Below are positions 34,178 through 47,113 of a stretch of DNA of 64,000 nt, piece by piece. The translations under genes and the position numbers were made by a program. Origin of the DNA: Lepas anatifera (taxonomy: Eukaryota; Arthropoda; Thecostraca; Lepadidae); the NCBI GenBank assembly GCA_034440635.1, contig JAOTON010002267.1:714501-778500 (forward strand), read 5' to 3'. Every line of letters begins with the position of its first letter. The first letter of the stretch is position 1. Below the pieces are notes generated by a model. The model did not search any database. It was not told the DNA's origin and saw only the letters and a list, made by a program, of their open reading frames with translations.

Positions 34178-34937
34178 TTAACAGCGATTGACGGGGTCTG
34201 AGCCACCTTCGCATTGACGGGGCGGTACCCCCCCTAAGATCTCGAGAACCACGGTAGGTAGCGAAAACGTTAACGGCGTTGGCTGCCCATCCACTTCTCC
34301 ATCGAAACATTTGAACCATTTTTTCTCAGTTACATTTAGGTCACGAGAGGTCAAACATGCCCGTCATAGGGATAACATGTAAATTCGTTTTTCGGCCATT
34401 ACATCTGAACAAGTAAGATGAGTAAAACGAATTGAACTATATGAATCCTCTTGCAAGCCGAATCGAATGTATATAATTTGACCTTGCTAGGTCAAATCAG
34501 ATTTGACCTGACCTGAGGTGGTCAGGGTGAAATTATATAAAATGATTCATTAGAACTGAAGCCTAGGCGAGTTAAAGCAGCTAAAATAAATGCTCTATCA
34601 CCATCCGTTACTGAGTTATTCCGTAAAACCATTTTTCCCATGTATTTCAATGGAGGTCATGCCTCGTACCTGACCTTAGGTCATCGATATCAAAATACCG
34701 AACATATTTTAGAGAACTCGGTGGGGCCATTATGTGATATGAGTTTCATCGGATAAGTTACCTCCTCCGACTTATGCTGTTTAAATTTTTGAGGTCGGGT
34801 CGTTGCCTGTACTGGTGACCTGACCTGAGATGACCTAACCTTAAAATTTTTACAGAAGTTGAAAATGATGAGGGAAAAGGTTGTAGTGCTACGCGCGGCC
34901 GTTTTTCTACTGTCTCCAAACCCAGGGGCCCCGTTAA
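34178..34937 (+). mobile_element. TTAA element, family A (copy A-5), with many single-base losses
   Basis: All parts of family A are present in order from TTAA (34178) to TTAA (34934). Single bases are missing at many places, mostly within short runs, for example GCGAAAACGTTAACGG where siblings have GCGAAAAACGGTAAACGG. Confidence 0.85.
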
Positions 34938-34954
34938 ATAGGATCATCCGGGTA

Positions 34955-35655
34955 ATAACCCTCGCCCCACCGGGGGCCGTCGATGTCGATCGCCCCCTAA
35001 AGTATTTTCGGCGTAGCGGAAAAACGACAAAACACAGCACCGCAGTTAAAAGCTCTATCTCTCACCCACCATTTTCCAACCATCCCTGACATTTTTTACC
35101 ACGAGTCACCCAAGGTAAGGTCACCAGGCGAGGTCAACGAAGGCCACCTCACTTCAACTTTGAGCTCCATAAGAGCTACATTTCTTAGTCTATCGATTTC
35201 AAACTTCCTACAATTCATGACCTCACTAGGGTCTAGAAGTTGTATCTCCGGAATTTTTCTATGTCATGACCTGAGTTCAGGTCATGAGGTGACCTCTCCC
35301 GTTTAACAAGCATGAGAAAAGCTGTCTTATGCTCTTGAAGTCACAAAAAGGATTGCAAAAGCTCAAACTGCTCAGAACAGCGTTTTTCGACACCCTTTCA
35401 CGGATTCCAGGGGTCATATTTGCCTTTTTACCTCTTCGAGATCATCCAAGGTCACCAGGGGTCAAAAATAGTATTGTAGCAATAACTTTTGACCTAATCA
35501 AGTTTGAGCGCTGAATCAAACCCCATCATGTATATCTCGTCACTGGCTTTCATTTGATATACCAAAAGGTCACTTTCTGACCTTTTGTGACCTCAGGACA
35601 TATGAGGTCACGAGGTGACCTCTCGAGGTCAAACCACTGCTCTGTTGCATATTTC
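34955..35655 (-). mobile_element. TTAA element, family B (copy B-4), truncated
   Basis: Begins with the B right end in reverse (ACCCTCGCCCCACCGGGGG and an altered palindrome GTCGATGTCGATCG), then B interior half-sites. It fades near 35655, before the left end. Confidence 0.75.
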
Positions 35656-35811
35656 GTCAAAGCACTTGAGCATCCAAGGCAGAATGACTTGGGCTAGAAA
35701 TCTAGCCAGTTCATTTTGCAATTTGGTTGTGGAATGTGCCTCTGCTGTGGTTAAAGCAAGGCATCAGAAGTAATCTTCAAAATATTAGTTTATCAACTTG
35801 CTTTAGTATCA

Positions 35812-36607
35812 TTAACCCTCGCCCCGGTAGAGGATGTTTGAATATCCCCTCGGATTTTCCAGCGGTACGAAAAAACGGCGGTGCTTCACGCCGCCGAACT
35901 TTGTACGCCTTATCCTTGATCGATTTCACAACTTTCTCCAAAATTTTAAAGCTAGATCATCTCAGGTCAGGCAACACAAATAGAGGTGTATTTGTGTAGA
36001 TACAGCTGAGAATGCCTTAATATTCTCCAAATCGTAGTAACCTGGGCCCTTTTCTAGGTTTATGCTGCAATTTTTGACCGGTGACTTCTGAGAGGTCATC
36101 TGGGGCTACTTAAGGGGTTTTCAGACTTAGGCCAATAACTTTGTATGAAATGATGATACTGCCTTTATCTTGATACTATTGCGTTTGGATTGCTATTTGG
36201 AGTCGATTGATATTCATATTAACAATGCTAGGTTAAAAAGTGACCTTGACATGACCTGAGGTCAAGTAATTTTTATGTTTTGACCTAGTATGATCATATT
36301 ATACATCATTTGCTTTGCCACAATGAGAGGAAGCGAATGGTGCATGAAAAGTATTCCATCTAAACTCTGTCAAACGCTAGAGCCCCGAAACTCTTCTCTA
36401 ACATGCCACTTTCTTTGGCCTGTCATGACCTCAATGTTGACCTGAGACAAAACGTGAACCATGCAGTTTTTCATGAATTTGTATAAGCTATCAAACAGCG
36501 TTCGCGTTTTATTCCTATCCCGTATAGGAACCAAGTTAGAGAGGGGTATTTGAACACCCCCCACCATGGCTAAGGTGGCTCGGAGGCCCACCGGGGCGGG
36601 TGCTAAT
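35812..36607 (-). mobile_element. TTAA element, family D (copy D-4)
   Basis: TTAA, palindrome (GATGTTTGAATATC, altered), GC hairpin, half-sites, then the left-end features CCCGTATAGG, GTATTTGAACAC and GGTGGCTCGG. It ends in a decayed TTAA near 36600. Confidence 0.8.
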
Positions 36608-37107
36608 AAAAATGCATGTTATGACCTGCCAGTGCTGGAGACGACAAGGAACCCAAATTTAGCGCGCAATTGGTCCTAGAGTGGATGGTTTTCTGTCGGT
36701 AGTAGGCTGCAAATTGGCTGGCCCCCTCACTTTGGTGCCGTTAGCGACGTTTATACGGCCCGGTGGCCGGTTGAGCTCATCCGGATACAGCCAAGGTCCT
36801 CGAGCGAGGGAAATGACGGCTGGAAATGAAGCTTCCAGTGGGCACTTGAAATAATTTGGCCTCCAAGACAGGCAACAAGTTGATGGAATGCGAATCTGCC
36901 CTGCAAGCCGTCTTAGTTAAGGTTTTTTACATGACAAACTTGTTCTCAAGGACTGTCAAATATCACACCACCAGATGCTCTGGCAAAATCTGCTCTCTCA
37001 TATGTACCGCTGAGCTTCTCTCGAGTCATTCCCTGCAGTCTCCAATGATCCTTTTAAGCATGTCGTTGCAGTCACTGGGCTAGTTTCTATGAACAATTGT
37101 GATCAGG

Positions 37108-37245
37108 ATCGGGCTGTGGATCAGGATACGATGAGGATACATCCATTGGTTTGAGTGCTTTTCACCAGCGCTATAGATATAATTCTGGAGAAATAGTACT
37201 CGATGGGCTCAATTCATCACGGTATATCCTGATCCACAGCCCGAT
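37108..37245. repeat. Perfect 21-bp inverted repeat with 96-bp spacer
   Basis: ATCGGGCTGTGGATCAGGAT (and one more A) at 37108-37128 is repeated in exact reverse complement at 37225-37245. No TSD is obvious. Confidence 0.9.
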
Positions 37246-37600
37246 TTTGACAGTTTTCTTGCCATGAAAACTAAGCCACTGTGTGATGGCCGGTTTCTCT
37301 CTGGATTTTTTTACTCGTCAGCAAATTAGAGGTTCTATCATGAGGGTGACACCTGCTCAGGTAGTGTCAACGCTATCCCATCATTTTTAGTTTTGATTAT
37401 CTGCAATTAGGCTATGCCCTCATGAGATGCTCATATGCATGATTTCAGATTTTGAACGGGATGGCTGCCGATCGCGCATCATCGCTGCTTCTCTCTTGCA
37501 TCAGTGGATTTTACATTCGGACAGACAGATAGACAGTGGATTTTACATTTGGTGATATCAGTGCCCAAGGATAACTTTAGATATGACACCTTAACTAGTT

Positions 37601-37604
<4 letters not shown>

Positions 37605-37666
<62 letters not shown>
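37605..37666. repeat. (TA)n microsatellite
   Basis: About 60 bp of TA repeat with no interruption visible. Confidence 0.95.
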
Positions 37667-37671
<5 letters not shown>

Positions 37672-39049
37672 ATAGGAACTTTGAGTATGAGCAGGAAACT
37701 GAAAAACATCTCGCCAGTATACATCCGTTGGCACAACATGCAGGCACTGACTACCATACACAATACACAGGGTAGACAATCTCCCAGTAACAGTGCCGAT
37801 AACCTCACCTTTGTTTGTATCCGCCTCCTCTCAACACACCGGACACCAGCTCAGTGTGTTAGCTCCAGCACTCACTGCCTCACAAAGAACGAAAACACCT
37901 CCACCGCGGGCTGGTAACACTGTCGCTGTCGCGCGCCGCGGTCACCTTGGCTCCACTGCCGCTGAGAATCAGCGAGGTGGCAGCACGAGGCTGGCCGCTT
38001 TATGAAGTCACGCAGCGCGGCCTCTGCCGCTGTCGTCACGTGACCAGAATTCCCAGATGGGTGGGTCGGCCCCAGGAGGGCAATCATATCAGAGTATCGC
38101 CGATGGATCGCGCTGAATACTGAATACGTAAGGTGGTAACGGATTCCACGGGAGCCTGATCCATCATTACTGTGGATATATCATTGGTGTTTTAATGCAT
38201 GTGTTGTATTTTCTTTTGCCTGAGTGTGGATGACTTCATTTGTCACTTCAGGCCACATCTGCATACTGTACCATGTATACTGCTATACAAGTTTGAAATA
38301 ATACAGCACGAAATCTACAGTGGAATCACCTTTCATCGTAAGGTCGTGAGTATTACCGAAGTTCTTTTTAATTCCCGAACATGTTTCTGTCATAATAGAT
38401 GTGGAATCTTCAATGACACGGCATGAAAAGTCGCAAATTCAATATAAGTGTGGTTTGCTTTTCAGACTTCGCTCAAGTCCGAATCAAGATGACCCTAGTT
38501 CGTTGGTCAGTATATTATAAACTATCTTCCCTGGAATCTCTTTCTACAGGCAAGGAGTTGGTAACACCATATAACCCTAGCATTTGGCCCATCGATAGCC
38601 CCAAAAATCACAACTATAAATTATGTTCAGCTACAGGAGTGGACGGATATGGTAGGGAGCAGGTGACCAGGTAACACGGACAGCCAAGCCATTCCTGGAG
38701 CCGCGCAGCGAGGCTAAGTTCACAACGTGTGACTGGTACAAGTGGTACAACATATCCGAGAACATCTTTTCCAGGCGCCATGAATGGCTGATGGCGTACT
38801 GTTTTTATGGTCAAATTGTTTGTATTTTTGGATATTTTGTAGAATGATAGTGGCAATCTAAACCCACTGACTTCAACAAATGTTTTATTTAGAAATTGTC
38901 AAGCTTAATAAAATGTTTAGATACTTTTGAAATCACATCACAGCGTTTTCAACCCTTAACTTATCCCAGGTCATCAAAACAGCAAATCCTATTACCACAA
39001 GCTACTTTACAATGTAACCTTATTATACCCCGGAAAACTGAGATCATCA

Positions 39050-39418
39050 AAGTGGCCGGAGCACCGTGCGCTGCAAGAAAAGGCTACCTACTAGACCACA
39101 TTTGAGAGAATTTATGAGTATTTTGATCGATAAATAATTTTGAGAATCGGTTGACAATTTTTTTACTCAAAGGCTTTCAAATTTCAACCTATATCTCTAG
39201 ACCTTTGCAATCGTGCGGTCGCACCAGTTTGCCTTCACTATAGAACGAGCGGTGACGTAATAACTTCATATTATCAGGTTATATGTCAAAGTCAGCCCAC
39301 ATGAAGGTCAAGTTCAAAGGTCAGAGGTCAAGGTCATTGATCACAGTATTCCAGCCAAATGACATTAGTCAGTATGACGTATGTTATGCTATAGCTTCAT
39401 AGTTAAGGCTACTCCATG
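39050..39418 (-). mobile_element. Family C-like fragment
   Basis: Interior of family C: GCGGTCGCACCAG, GGTGACGTAATAAC, a row of AAGGTCA half-sites, and GTATGACGTATGTTATGC. Terminal motifs are missing. Confidence 0.6.
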
Positions 39419-40399
39419 TTAACCCGCGCCCCACCGGGGGCATCGATGGACCCCCTCTAACTCCGAAAATATGGGGGTTAGCTCAAATCTGCAAAGTAAA
39501 TTCAGTAAAAAAATAATTACCATGTTAAAGCGCTCAGATCAATGGTTTGACCTCCAGAGGTCAATTTAGGTCACGATAGGCTATTATCACTATAATTTGC
39601 ATTGTTTAAGAAAACTGGGCATGATTCCTACGCCATTAGGGCTATTGAGATCTGGTAAAGTGCATTTGATAAGAAAATGCCAGACTTGTTTCACTATGTG
39701 AAACGTAATGACCTGCCGTCAGTAGTTTGACCTCCAGAGGTCAGTCACCTCGTGACCTAACATGACCTGAGGTCACGAAAGGTCAGAAAGTGACCTTGTC
39801 GTATATCAAATGAACGCTAGTGACGAGACATACACGAAGATGTTTTACTCAGAGATCTAGCTTAATTTGGTCAAAAGCTATTGCCAAACTATTTTTATCC
39901 TTGGTGACCTTAGATGGCCTAGGAGAGGTCAAAGGGCAAATATGGCCCCTAAGATCCATGCAAGGGTGTCCAAGAACGGTTTTATTAGCAAGCTGAGCAT
40001 TTGCAATAATTATTGTGACTTTTAGATCATAATACAGCTTTTCCCCATGCTTTTTCAATGGGAGAGGTCACTTCGTGACCTGAGCTCAGATCACGAAATC
40101 AAGAAATCCCGGATATACACCTTGTAGACCCTGGGGGTCATGAAGGGTAGGAAGTTTCAAATCGATCGACAAAGAAATGTTACCCTTAAAGAGCTCAAAA
40201 GTTGAAGTAAGGTGACCTTGGTTGACCTCGCCTGGTGACCTGACCTTGGGTGACCCGAGCTAAAACATGTCATGGATGGTGGGAAAATGATGGGGTGAGA
40301 GATAGAGCCCTCAACCGCGGTGCTGCATCTCGTCGTTTTTCTGCTATCCTCAAAAAATCCTTGGGGGGCATCGATGGCCTCCGGTTGGGCGAGGATTAA
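39419..40399 (+). mobile_element. TTAA element, family B (copy B-5)
   Basis: TTAA to TTAA, 981 bp. The left end has only one terminal motif, because the second unit is deleted, and then the ATCGAT palindrome. It shares its right TTAA with A-6. Confidence 0.85.
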
Positions 40400-40687
40400 C
40401 AAGCGCATTGACGGGGGGCGTGTACCCAGCCCCTTCGGGTTTTTTTAGAGAGAGCATCGCCATACTTGGCATAGCTTTTCTCTGATCATTTTTACAACTT
40501 TGGCTAAAATTTTAAGGTTAGGTCATCTCAGATCAGGTCATCAGTACAGGTCAACTGACCTCACTTCAAAAAAGTTAAAGATAGCAAAAGTCAGAACAGG
40601 GTAAACTTATCCGATTGAAGCTCTTTAAATAAGGTTAGGTGCGAGCCATGACCTTTGCATTGGAAATATATGTGAGAATAGTTTTAA
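40396..40687 (-). mobile_element. TTAA element, family A (copy A-6), cut by D-5
   Basis: Minus-strand A right end (TTAACAAGCGCATTGACGGG and a GTGTACCC palindrome), then A interior up to a TTAA where D-5 begins. The remaining part of A-6 is not found beyond D-5. Confidence 0.75.
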
Positions 40688-41193
40688 CCCGCGCCTCAGT
40701 GGGCCTCTGAGCCACCTTTGCCTTGGTGGGGGGGGTGTTTGAACACCCCTACCCTTGAACTCGGCCCCTATGCGGGATAGCGAAAAAACACTAAGGCTAG
40801 TTTAAAGCTCACGCAAATCCATTAAGAAACTATCAGTCACTTTTTGTCTCAGGTCAATATTGAGGTCATGATAGGTGAAAGAATGTGACATTTCGAGTAA
40901 AGTTTTGGAGCTCTAACGTGTGACAGAAATGAGCTAGAATCATTGTTTCAGCACCATTCGCTTCCTCTCATCACGGATAATAATAATGAATAATGAATAA
41001 TAATGCAAATAACAAATGGTGTATAATATGACCATACTAGGTCAAAACACAAAAATGACTTAACCTCAGGTCAAGTCAAGGTCACTTTTAAGCTAGCATA
41101 GTCAATATGCATATCAATGGACTTGCAAACGCAATCCGAACGCAATGATATCAAAATAAAAGCTGTATCATTATTGCATGCAAATTTATTGAC
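40684..41193 (+). mobile_element. TTAA element, family D (copy D-5), truncated
   Basis: TTAACCCGCGCCTCAGTGGG left end, GAGCCACCTTTGCC spacer, GTGTTTGAACAC palindrome and D interior with half-sites. Homology stops near 41193. Confidence 0.8.
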
Positions 41194-43677
41194 AATGCAC
41201 GTGATAAGTGACGGCCTCACATTGCAATGTTATCAGGCTAATGCATAAACTAAGTCTCAAATTGAGCTCAATGTAAATATTGTAATTCACATTCGAAAGC
41301 TGCTGGAATTTTTAAAGGCATTGTTCCCAGACTTTGAGTCATATGACATGAGGTAGGATGACATATACTATATAAGGCGTATCATTCCCCTTTGAAATAT
41401 TGAAAAATTAAATGCACACTTTTTTATAATGTTTGTCTCTCGTGGAAACACCCAGTGCGCAGCTTGACACTGGGTGCTGAGCCTGAGACACATTTACTAC
41501 CCGTACTACAACGACGTGTTTTGTATATTTGGGGTGATGATGAGGTGAGAGCGACTGAAGATGAGAGCATGAATGAATATAACTCCCTCCGTTCCCCCCC
41601 CGGGCCAGCAAGAGAGGTGAAAACCTGTTGTTCACCAGCCCCCGGGAGCAACGAAGGAAATGGGGATTTTCTCGTCTGGTTGTCGATCCAAATGATGTCG
41701 ATGTCAGAAAAAAGAAAAAGTCAGGTCTATACTCACCCTTTTATACTCCCCCGGTTTCTATTCTGAAAAGAAGAAGATGCGGTGCGAGTGACTGAAGATG
41801 AGAGCATGAAGTGAGGCATGAATTGATATGTGTGTCAGGCGTGGGAGCACCACAATGTGGCTCGACACTGGGTGCTGAACCACAGACATGTTTAATATAC
41901 GTTGGTTATAGCGCGTTACGATTCCAGAGAGATGCAAAGGCGCCAGGACCTCCCCGGTGCAACCCGCCCGACCAAAACCTGACAGACCCAAAGGGAGCCA
42001 AATCTGTTGGTGTTGGAACATCTGCTGTCCCTAATGGATATCGTGTATGGCACAGGTGATTCAAAGCTCCCCCATCCCCCAGGCTGCCGCCGAACAAAAT
42101 CACAGCCAAGGAGGCCCCGGCACCCCCACGAGAACACAAATGTTACCTGCACGATTAAGTGGGAACATGACTAAATTTAAGCATACGCTGACTGAATACG
42201 TGGTTGATATTTCTAAACATGTTCAAGTCATTCAAGAACAGTATATATTTTGGAGAGCACTGAAGCCATACAATTTATTTTTGTACTCGTTGTTTATTTA
42301 GTATTGTTCTACTCATTCAAATGAACTATAAGCTTTCTAAATTTAATATTTTATTGACTTTGACCAATGAAATATTGTTTCAACATTCTCTTGATAATTA
42401 GTTTACTTCTTGGGATTTTCTCAACAGATTTGAATTTATCGGAAAATATACTATTCCACAACTTCGGGGCCAAGCAAGGGGTCGTGAAAAGGCGGTAATT
42501 CCTATTTGAGAATGGTTGATCCAGTAGGGGGGGTTCTTCTTACCTCACGATATCCCGGTTCCCTGAGCCAAAACAAACACCTTGAACCACTTGGAAAACT
42601 ACTTATCATATGATTCAGCACAGAGATTACCCAGTAGAAATGGAAGAGCCGACGCAGAGGTCGTGAGGCGAGGCCTGGCATCACTCGAGTCGTGCAGAAT
42701 TTTGTGCTGTCGATTGCCGTCTGTCTCTGCAAACGGTATCCCAAATAGTGGTGTCAAGCTCCGGTACTTGCAAACTGATTGCTTACTTCCCCGGTTACTA
42801 ATTGCACCATGTCCCGGCTTACGGCCAACTCTCCGAGGGGATAGCATTTCCGCGGATTTCTGAAGACGCCAAATTACATAGCAGAAATACGCTTTCTTTT
42901 CGTTCTAATAGAGCACCCGTTCTGATGTAAGGACGAGTGCCCTTTACATCGTTGTCATCTCTTACATTTCTTTACATAGCTTTGTCTTTTATCCTTCCAA
43001 CTACGATTGTAGATTGTTTACCTAACAATCAAAACATGATAAAGACCATGAGCCAGGCGGGAGCTAGGTGAAATGGTATATGTAATTCGGTGTGTGTTCT
43101 TCCCGCTTTTCATTGTTGAGAATGCACTCGTATGAGAGTAACTTTTTTATTTTTCACCTGCTTTGACCACATACTCGTCCTGGCCATTGTACCCGACATG
43201 TATCCAAAATTCAGGAACAATGCAAACACTTACCGAATAGTACTCGAACGTCTCTCAGTCCCAGATTGGAACGGCTGGCTAGTGCTGAGAGTTAAGTGGC
43301 AACTACCCCTATGGGTGAACAAAAGGCAAGGTCATGCGTAATGGAAAACGTGCAACAAAGGCGAGTGCACCGCTATGACATCCGGAGATTGTCTTCAACT
43401 CGTGACCGCATGGGGCACTGTAGAGCTACTCTAACTGACCCTGACGAAGGCCAAAGAAGTCTGACGACAGGGATTTCCGAGCAGCAGGTGGCCCACTTAG
43501 GCCTTGGACTGGATGACTAGACAGGGAGGGAGTTTGGTTCAGGGTATAGTTTTGTCATTATCTCTAATTTGAGTGAATTTTTTATGTGATCATTTTTTTG
43601 TGAGAAGCTTGATGTTGTTGTAGGTGTTTGCCGAAAAATTGAGGACGGATCTAATCGGAGCCCCTGGCATTTAAGGG
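41194..43677. other. Non-coding stretch with a local duplication
   Basis: No gene recognised. Two related segments (about 41463-41581 and 41785-41900) share CGACTGAAGATGAGAGCATGA and GACACTGGGTGCTGA, listed as a finding. Confidence 0.45.
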
Positions 43678-43951
<274 letters not shown>

Positions 43952-44409
43952 AACATGCGCAGTGGAGGGGATCCCAAAGTGTCCCCGCACCTATTTTCTG
44001 AGGTGGCTGGAGGACCGTTTGCCGCCAAAACCCGCTACTTAGCTGCATTTGAGAGAATTTATGTGTACGTCTGATGGTGAAGCAATGTTCAAAATCGGTT
44101 AATATTTTTACTTCACTTATAGGTAGGCTTCCAAAGCTATATCTATATTTTCAGACCATTGCAATCGCGCGGTCGCACCATTTTGACTGCACTGTAGAAC
44201 AAATCGTGACGGAATAACGTCATTGGTTTTTATGTCTAGGTCACTCCACATGAAGATCAATAAATCACAAGTCAAGGCGATTTACCCGAACATTCCGTTC
44301 AGATGATATTATTCAGTATGACGTATGTTATGCTATGACTTCATAGCTACGCTGCAATAGTGCCAGTTATACGGTACTTTACCAGGAATATGTCATATTG
44401 TTACTACAT

Positions 44410-44422
44410 AGGTCAGTGACCT
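44410..44422. promoter_or_regulatory. Perfect AGGTCA-G-TGACCT palindrome (IR1)
   Basis: Matches the ecdysone-receptor consensus RGGTCANTGACCY. It lies inside family C element C-1. Binding is not shown by sequence alone. Confidence 0.5.
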
Positions 44423-44788
44423 TGAATGACCTTGCCTTCAAACTTTCAGAGAATGTCGTGTGGGACCTTCCCTCTATGACGTTGGTCCTCTTTTGGTATA
44501 TTTCCGGAAATTTCCCGATAGGCATTTCCCGGCATTTCCCAATAGGCCTCCAGCACGGCCACTAATATCAGAGGCAGGGAGACTGCGTGGGCGACCGGAT
44601 ATATAGCACTAGTCTTCAGGCCACGGCAACACGAGACAAAACACCGCAAGCATGGGGACTGCATCGGCGGCTAAGTAAAACTCGCAGGAGACTGCAATGG
44701 CTTCATAACAGCAGCACAGGAAAATACCACCAGAGGGATGCATAGGTATGTACGTCATGTTGAATAATAACATTTGACTAGAATACTG

Positions 44789-44801
44789 AGGTCAATGACC
44801 T
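44789..44801. promoter_or_regulatory. Perfect AGGTCA-A-TGACCT palindrome (IR1)
   Basis: Second ecdysone-receptor-type site inside C-1, followed by a further row of half-sites. Confidence 0.5.
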
Positions 44802-45132
44802 TCACCTGTAACCTTTGCCCTTAACCTTCATGTGGGGTGACCTTGACATGTAGCCCGATTATATAGCGTTATTACGTTACCACTCGGTCTACAGTGCAAA
44901 CGCACTGGTGCGAACGCAGGATTGAGATCGTCTCAAAATATAGGTCTGGCTTTAAAAACCTATAATTGAAAACATTATAGACCGCTTTGTCAAATTTCTT
45001 GGGTAATTGATGGCCTCATTAATTTACCCAGATGCGGCTGAATAAAATTTTCCTGCAGCGAACAGTTCTAAGGCCACATTGGAAAATAATTGGAGGAGGC
45101 ACTTTAGGACCTTCCTCTAATGCTCATGTTAA

Positions 45133-46499
45133 CGAGTGCAAAAACCCGGAGGGAACAGCGCTTCTGTTACAAAAGGCAGTAGCTCTACAAGGAGCGAGAC
45201 TGCAGTGACGACTAGGCGAATAGCACCAAATAATTTGACAGAGGAGACAGAGATCAGAAAAAGTAATTTGGTTCCCCAACGCAGACCAGTTGATGCCCCA
45301 AGATGAGAGGAACGTTCCCCAGATGCAATTATCTGGCAATTATAGCTTGTGGAGCAGAAGCCTGAGCACATGGCCTTTATTTGTCACATTCAGGTAATAC
45401 AAGTTTAGTATTTATTAGCGGGATATTGTTCAAAATTAGTTTAGATGGTCTTTAGGCCATAACCTTTTTCAGGTGTAAAATAATCCAAAATTGTATAACA
45501 CTTTCAAATTCTTGGGGGTCAAAATATTGTTTTCTATATACATATTCTTAAGTAACATGGGACACCGATTCCAACGAACAAAAGAAATGTAAAATCTGTC
45601 GGCAATTTCAAAAGTTATGGGCATATAAATGTTTGACACACTCGTAAAGGCCTTCATGTATTACCCAATATATCTCGTAGTTTAAGCTCAATTGCTTTCA
45701 AAATTTGTATTTACATGTTTTCTGACATTTTCATTCAAAATCTGTGCATGAAATCTAAACTCGATCAAAAACCTAAAAATAAAAAAATTGGACCATATTT
45801 TATTTCAAAATTTAGTTTTGATCCAAGAATTTCAAAGGTAGTCTAAAGCAAATTCAAACACCAAAACAAATCTAAATCCCCCAATAGTTATAAAATTATA
45901 CATAGAAAAAATGTGTCGTCCCGACAAGAGTAAGAGCGAATCACTAATTTTTTATAAACATATAGTTCAATTGTTAAAGTTCAGTTTATTTTTCCAAACC
46001 ATAGAACTAAACTGGCTGGTCTAAAAGTTTGCAAGTTTCAGCTTGATGATAAATGGTGAGTGAAAGACCACGGAAAATGTAAATATACAGGCACTTCCTA
46101 CACATAGCATGAGATGCTGACTAAAAGTTACAACTGTGCCCATTGAAACACTTAAGCTACCAAAGCAAACTTGAGTTTTACTTGCAAGAAGGTAGGTAGG
46201 TACCTAAAGTAATGCATGCTTGCCTTGAGATGTTACCTAATGTCTAATGGGTAAATCATTTTATCATGCTCCCCCTGTCACCCATTTTGAGCATTGGTCA
46301 ATCAATACCCACCTGAAAGTCCACTCTAGGCCCCACTTTTTAAAGGCTCTGGAAAAATGACAGGAATTATAGGAAAGCAGTATGGACCCAGTGCCGAGCG
46401 TGGGCGCATCAAGTATGCGCCCCCAACCAGTCCCAGAGAATGCTTAGACTCCCCGGCAGTTGAAGATCTTCCCCAACTATGTTGGGACGTTCGGACTTT
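45133..46499. other. AT-rich non-coding stretch
   Basis: Nothing recognised apart from one GCGAGACTGCAGTGAC motif near 45196 related to the tandem repeat that follows. Confidence 0.45.
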
Positions 46500-47000
46500 T
46501 TCTGGCCTCAGAGAGGAGACTGAAATAACTTAATGGTAGCACAAGACAGCAGCACAAAAAACAAGGAGGGGCTCCAGTGACGGTCCAAAAGAAGCACTGC
46601 TGGTGTATTTTTCCTTGGAGACTGCAGTCGCTCACAGCAGCACAAGACAATAGCACCAAAGCCGAGAAGACTACATTGAAAAAAGTAAACGTAACACCAC
46701 AGCAGTTTTCCTTTGGAGACTGCAATAGTTCTACGACGACACAAGACAGCAGTACCACAAGCAAGGAGATTGCATTGAATACTAAGTTAGTAGCCCTCAG
46801 CTCTTGGGGAGACTGCTGTAGTTCAGTGGCGAGACAAGGCAATGACACAGCAAACACGAAACCTGCATTGACCAGCACCGAAATCTTGTTTCCGAGGAGG
46901 ATTCAATGGCCCAATGGTGCACAAGACAACAAACCAAAAGCATGAGGGGGAGGGGGACTGCAGTGGCTGCCAAGTGAGTTGCACCGAGCTCCGGCGTCTT
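46500..47000. repeat. Diverged tandem repeat, period about 96 bp
   Basis: Units begin with GGAGACTGCAGT and continue with CAGCACAAGACAGCAGCACC. They start near 46516, 46617, 46713, 46808 and 46900. The long minus-strand open frame here (46477-46878) is repetitive for that reason. Confidence 0.7.
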
Positions 47001-47113
47001 GTAGAGACTGTCTACAGCTCCACGCACCTACGAAGCAATAACGCCATGAGCACGATTCTTGCATCGACAGGTTTTCACCTGCCGAAGAAGAGCCTTTAAA
47101 AGAGTTAAGTACT

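Larger units (their letters stand above)
36608..39049. other. Non-coding stretch
   Basis: No exon recognised. It contains a perfect 21-bp inverted repeat (37108-37245) and a TA tract, listed separately. Confidence 0.5.

Noticed and set aside
46477..46878. Minus-strand membrane-protein-like open frame of 133 codons
   Set aside because: The hydrophobic look comes from a 96-bp tandem repeat read in one frame; no start or splice support.
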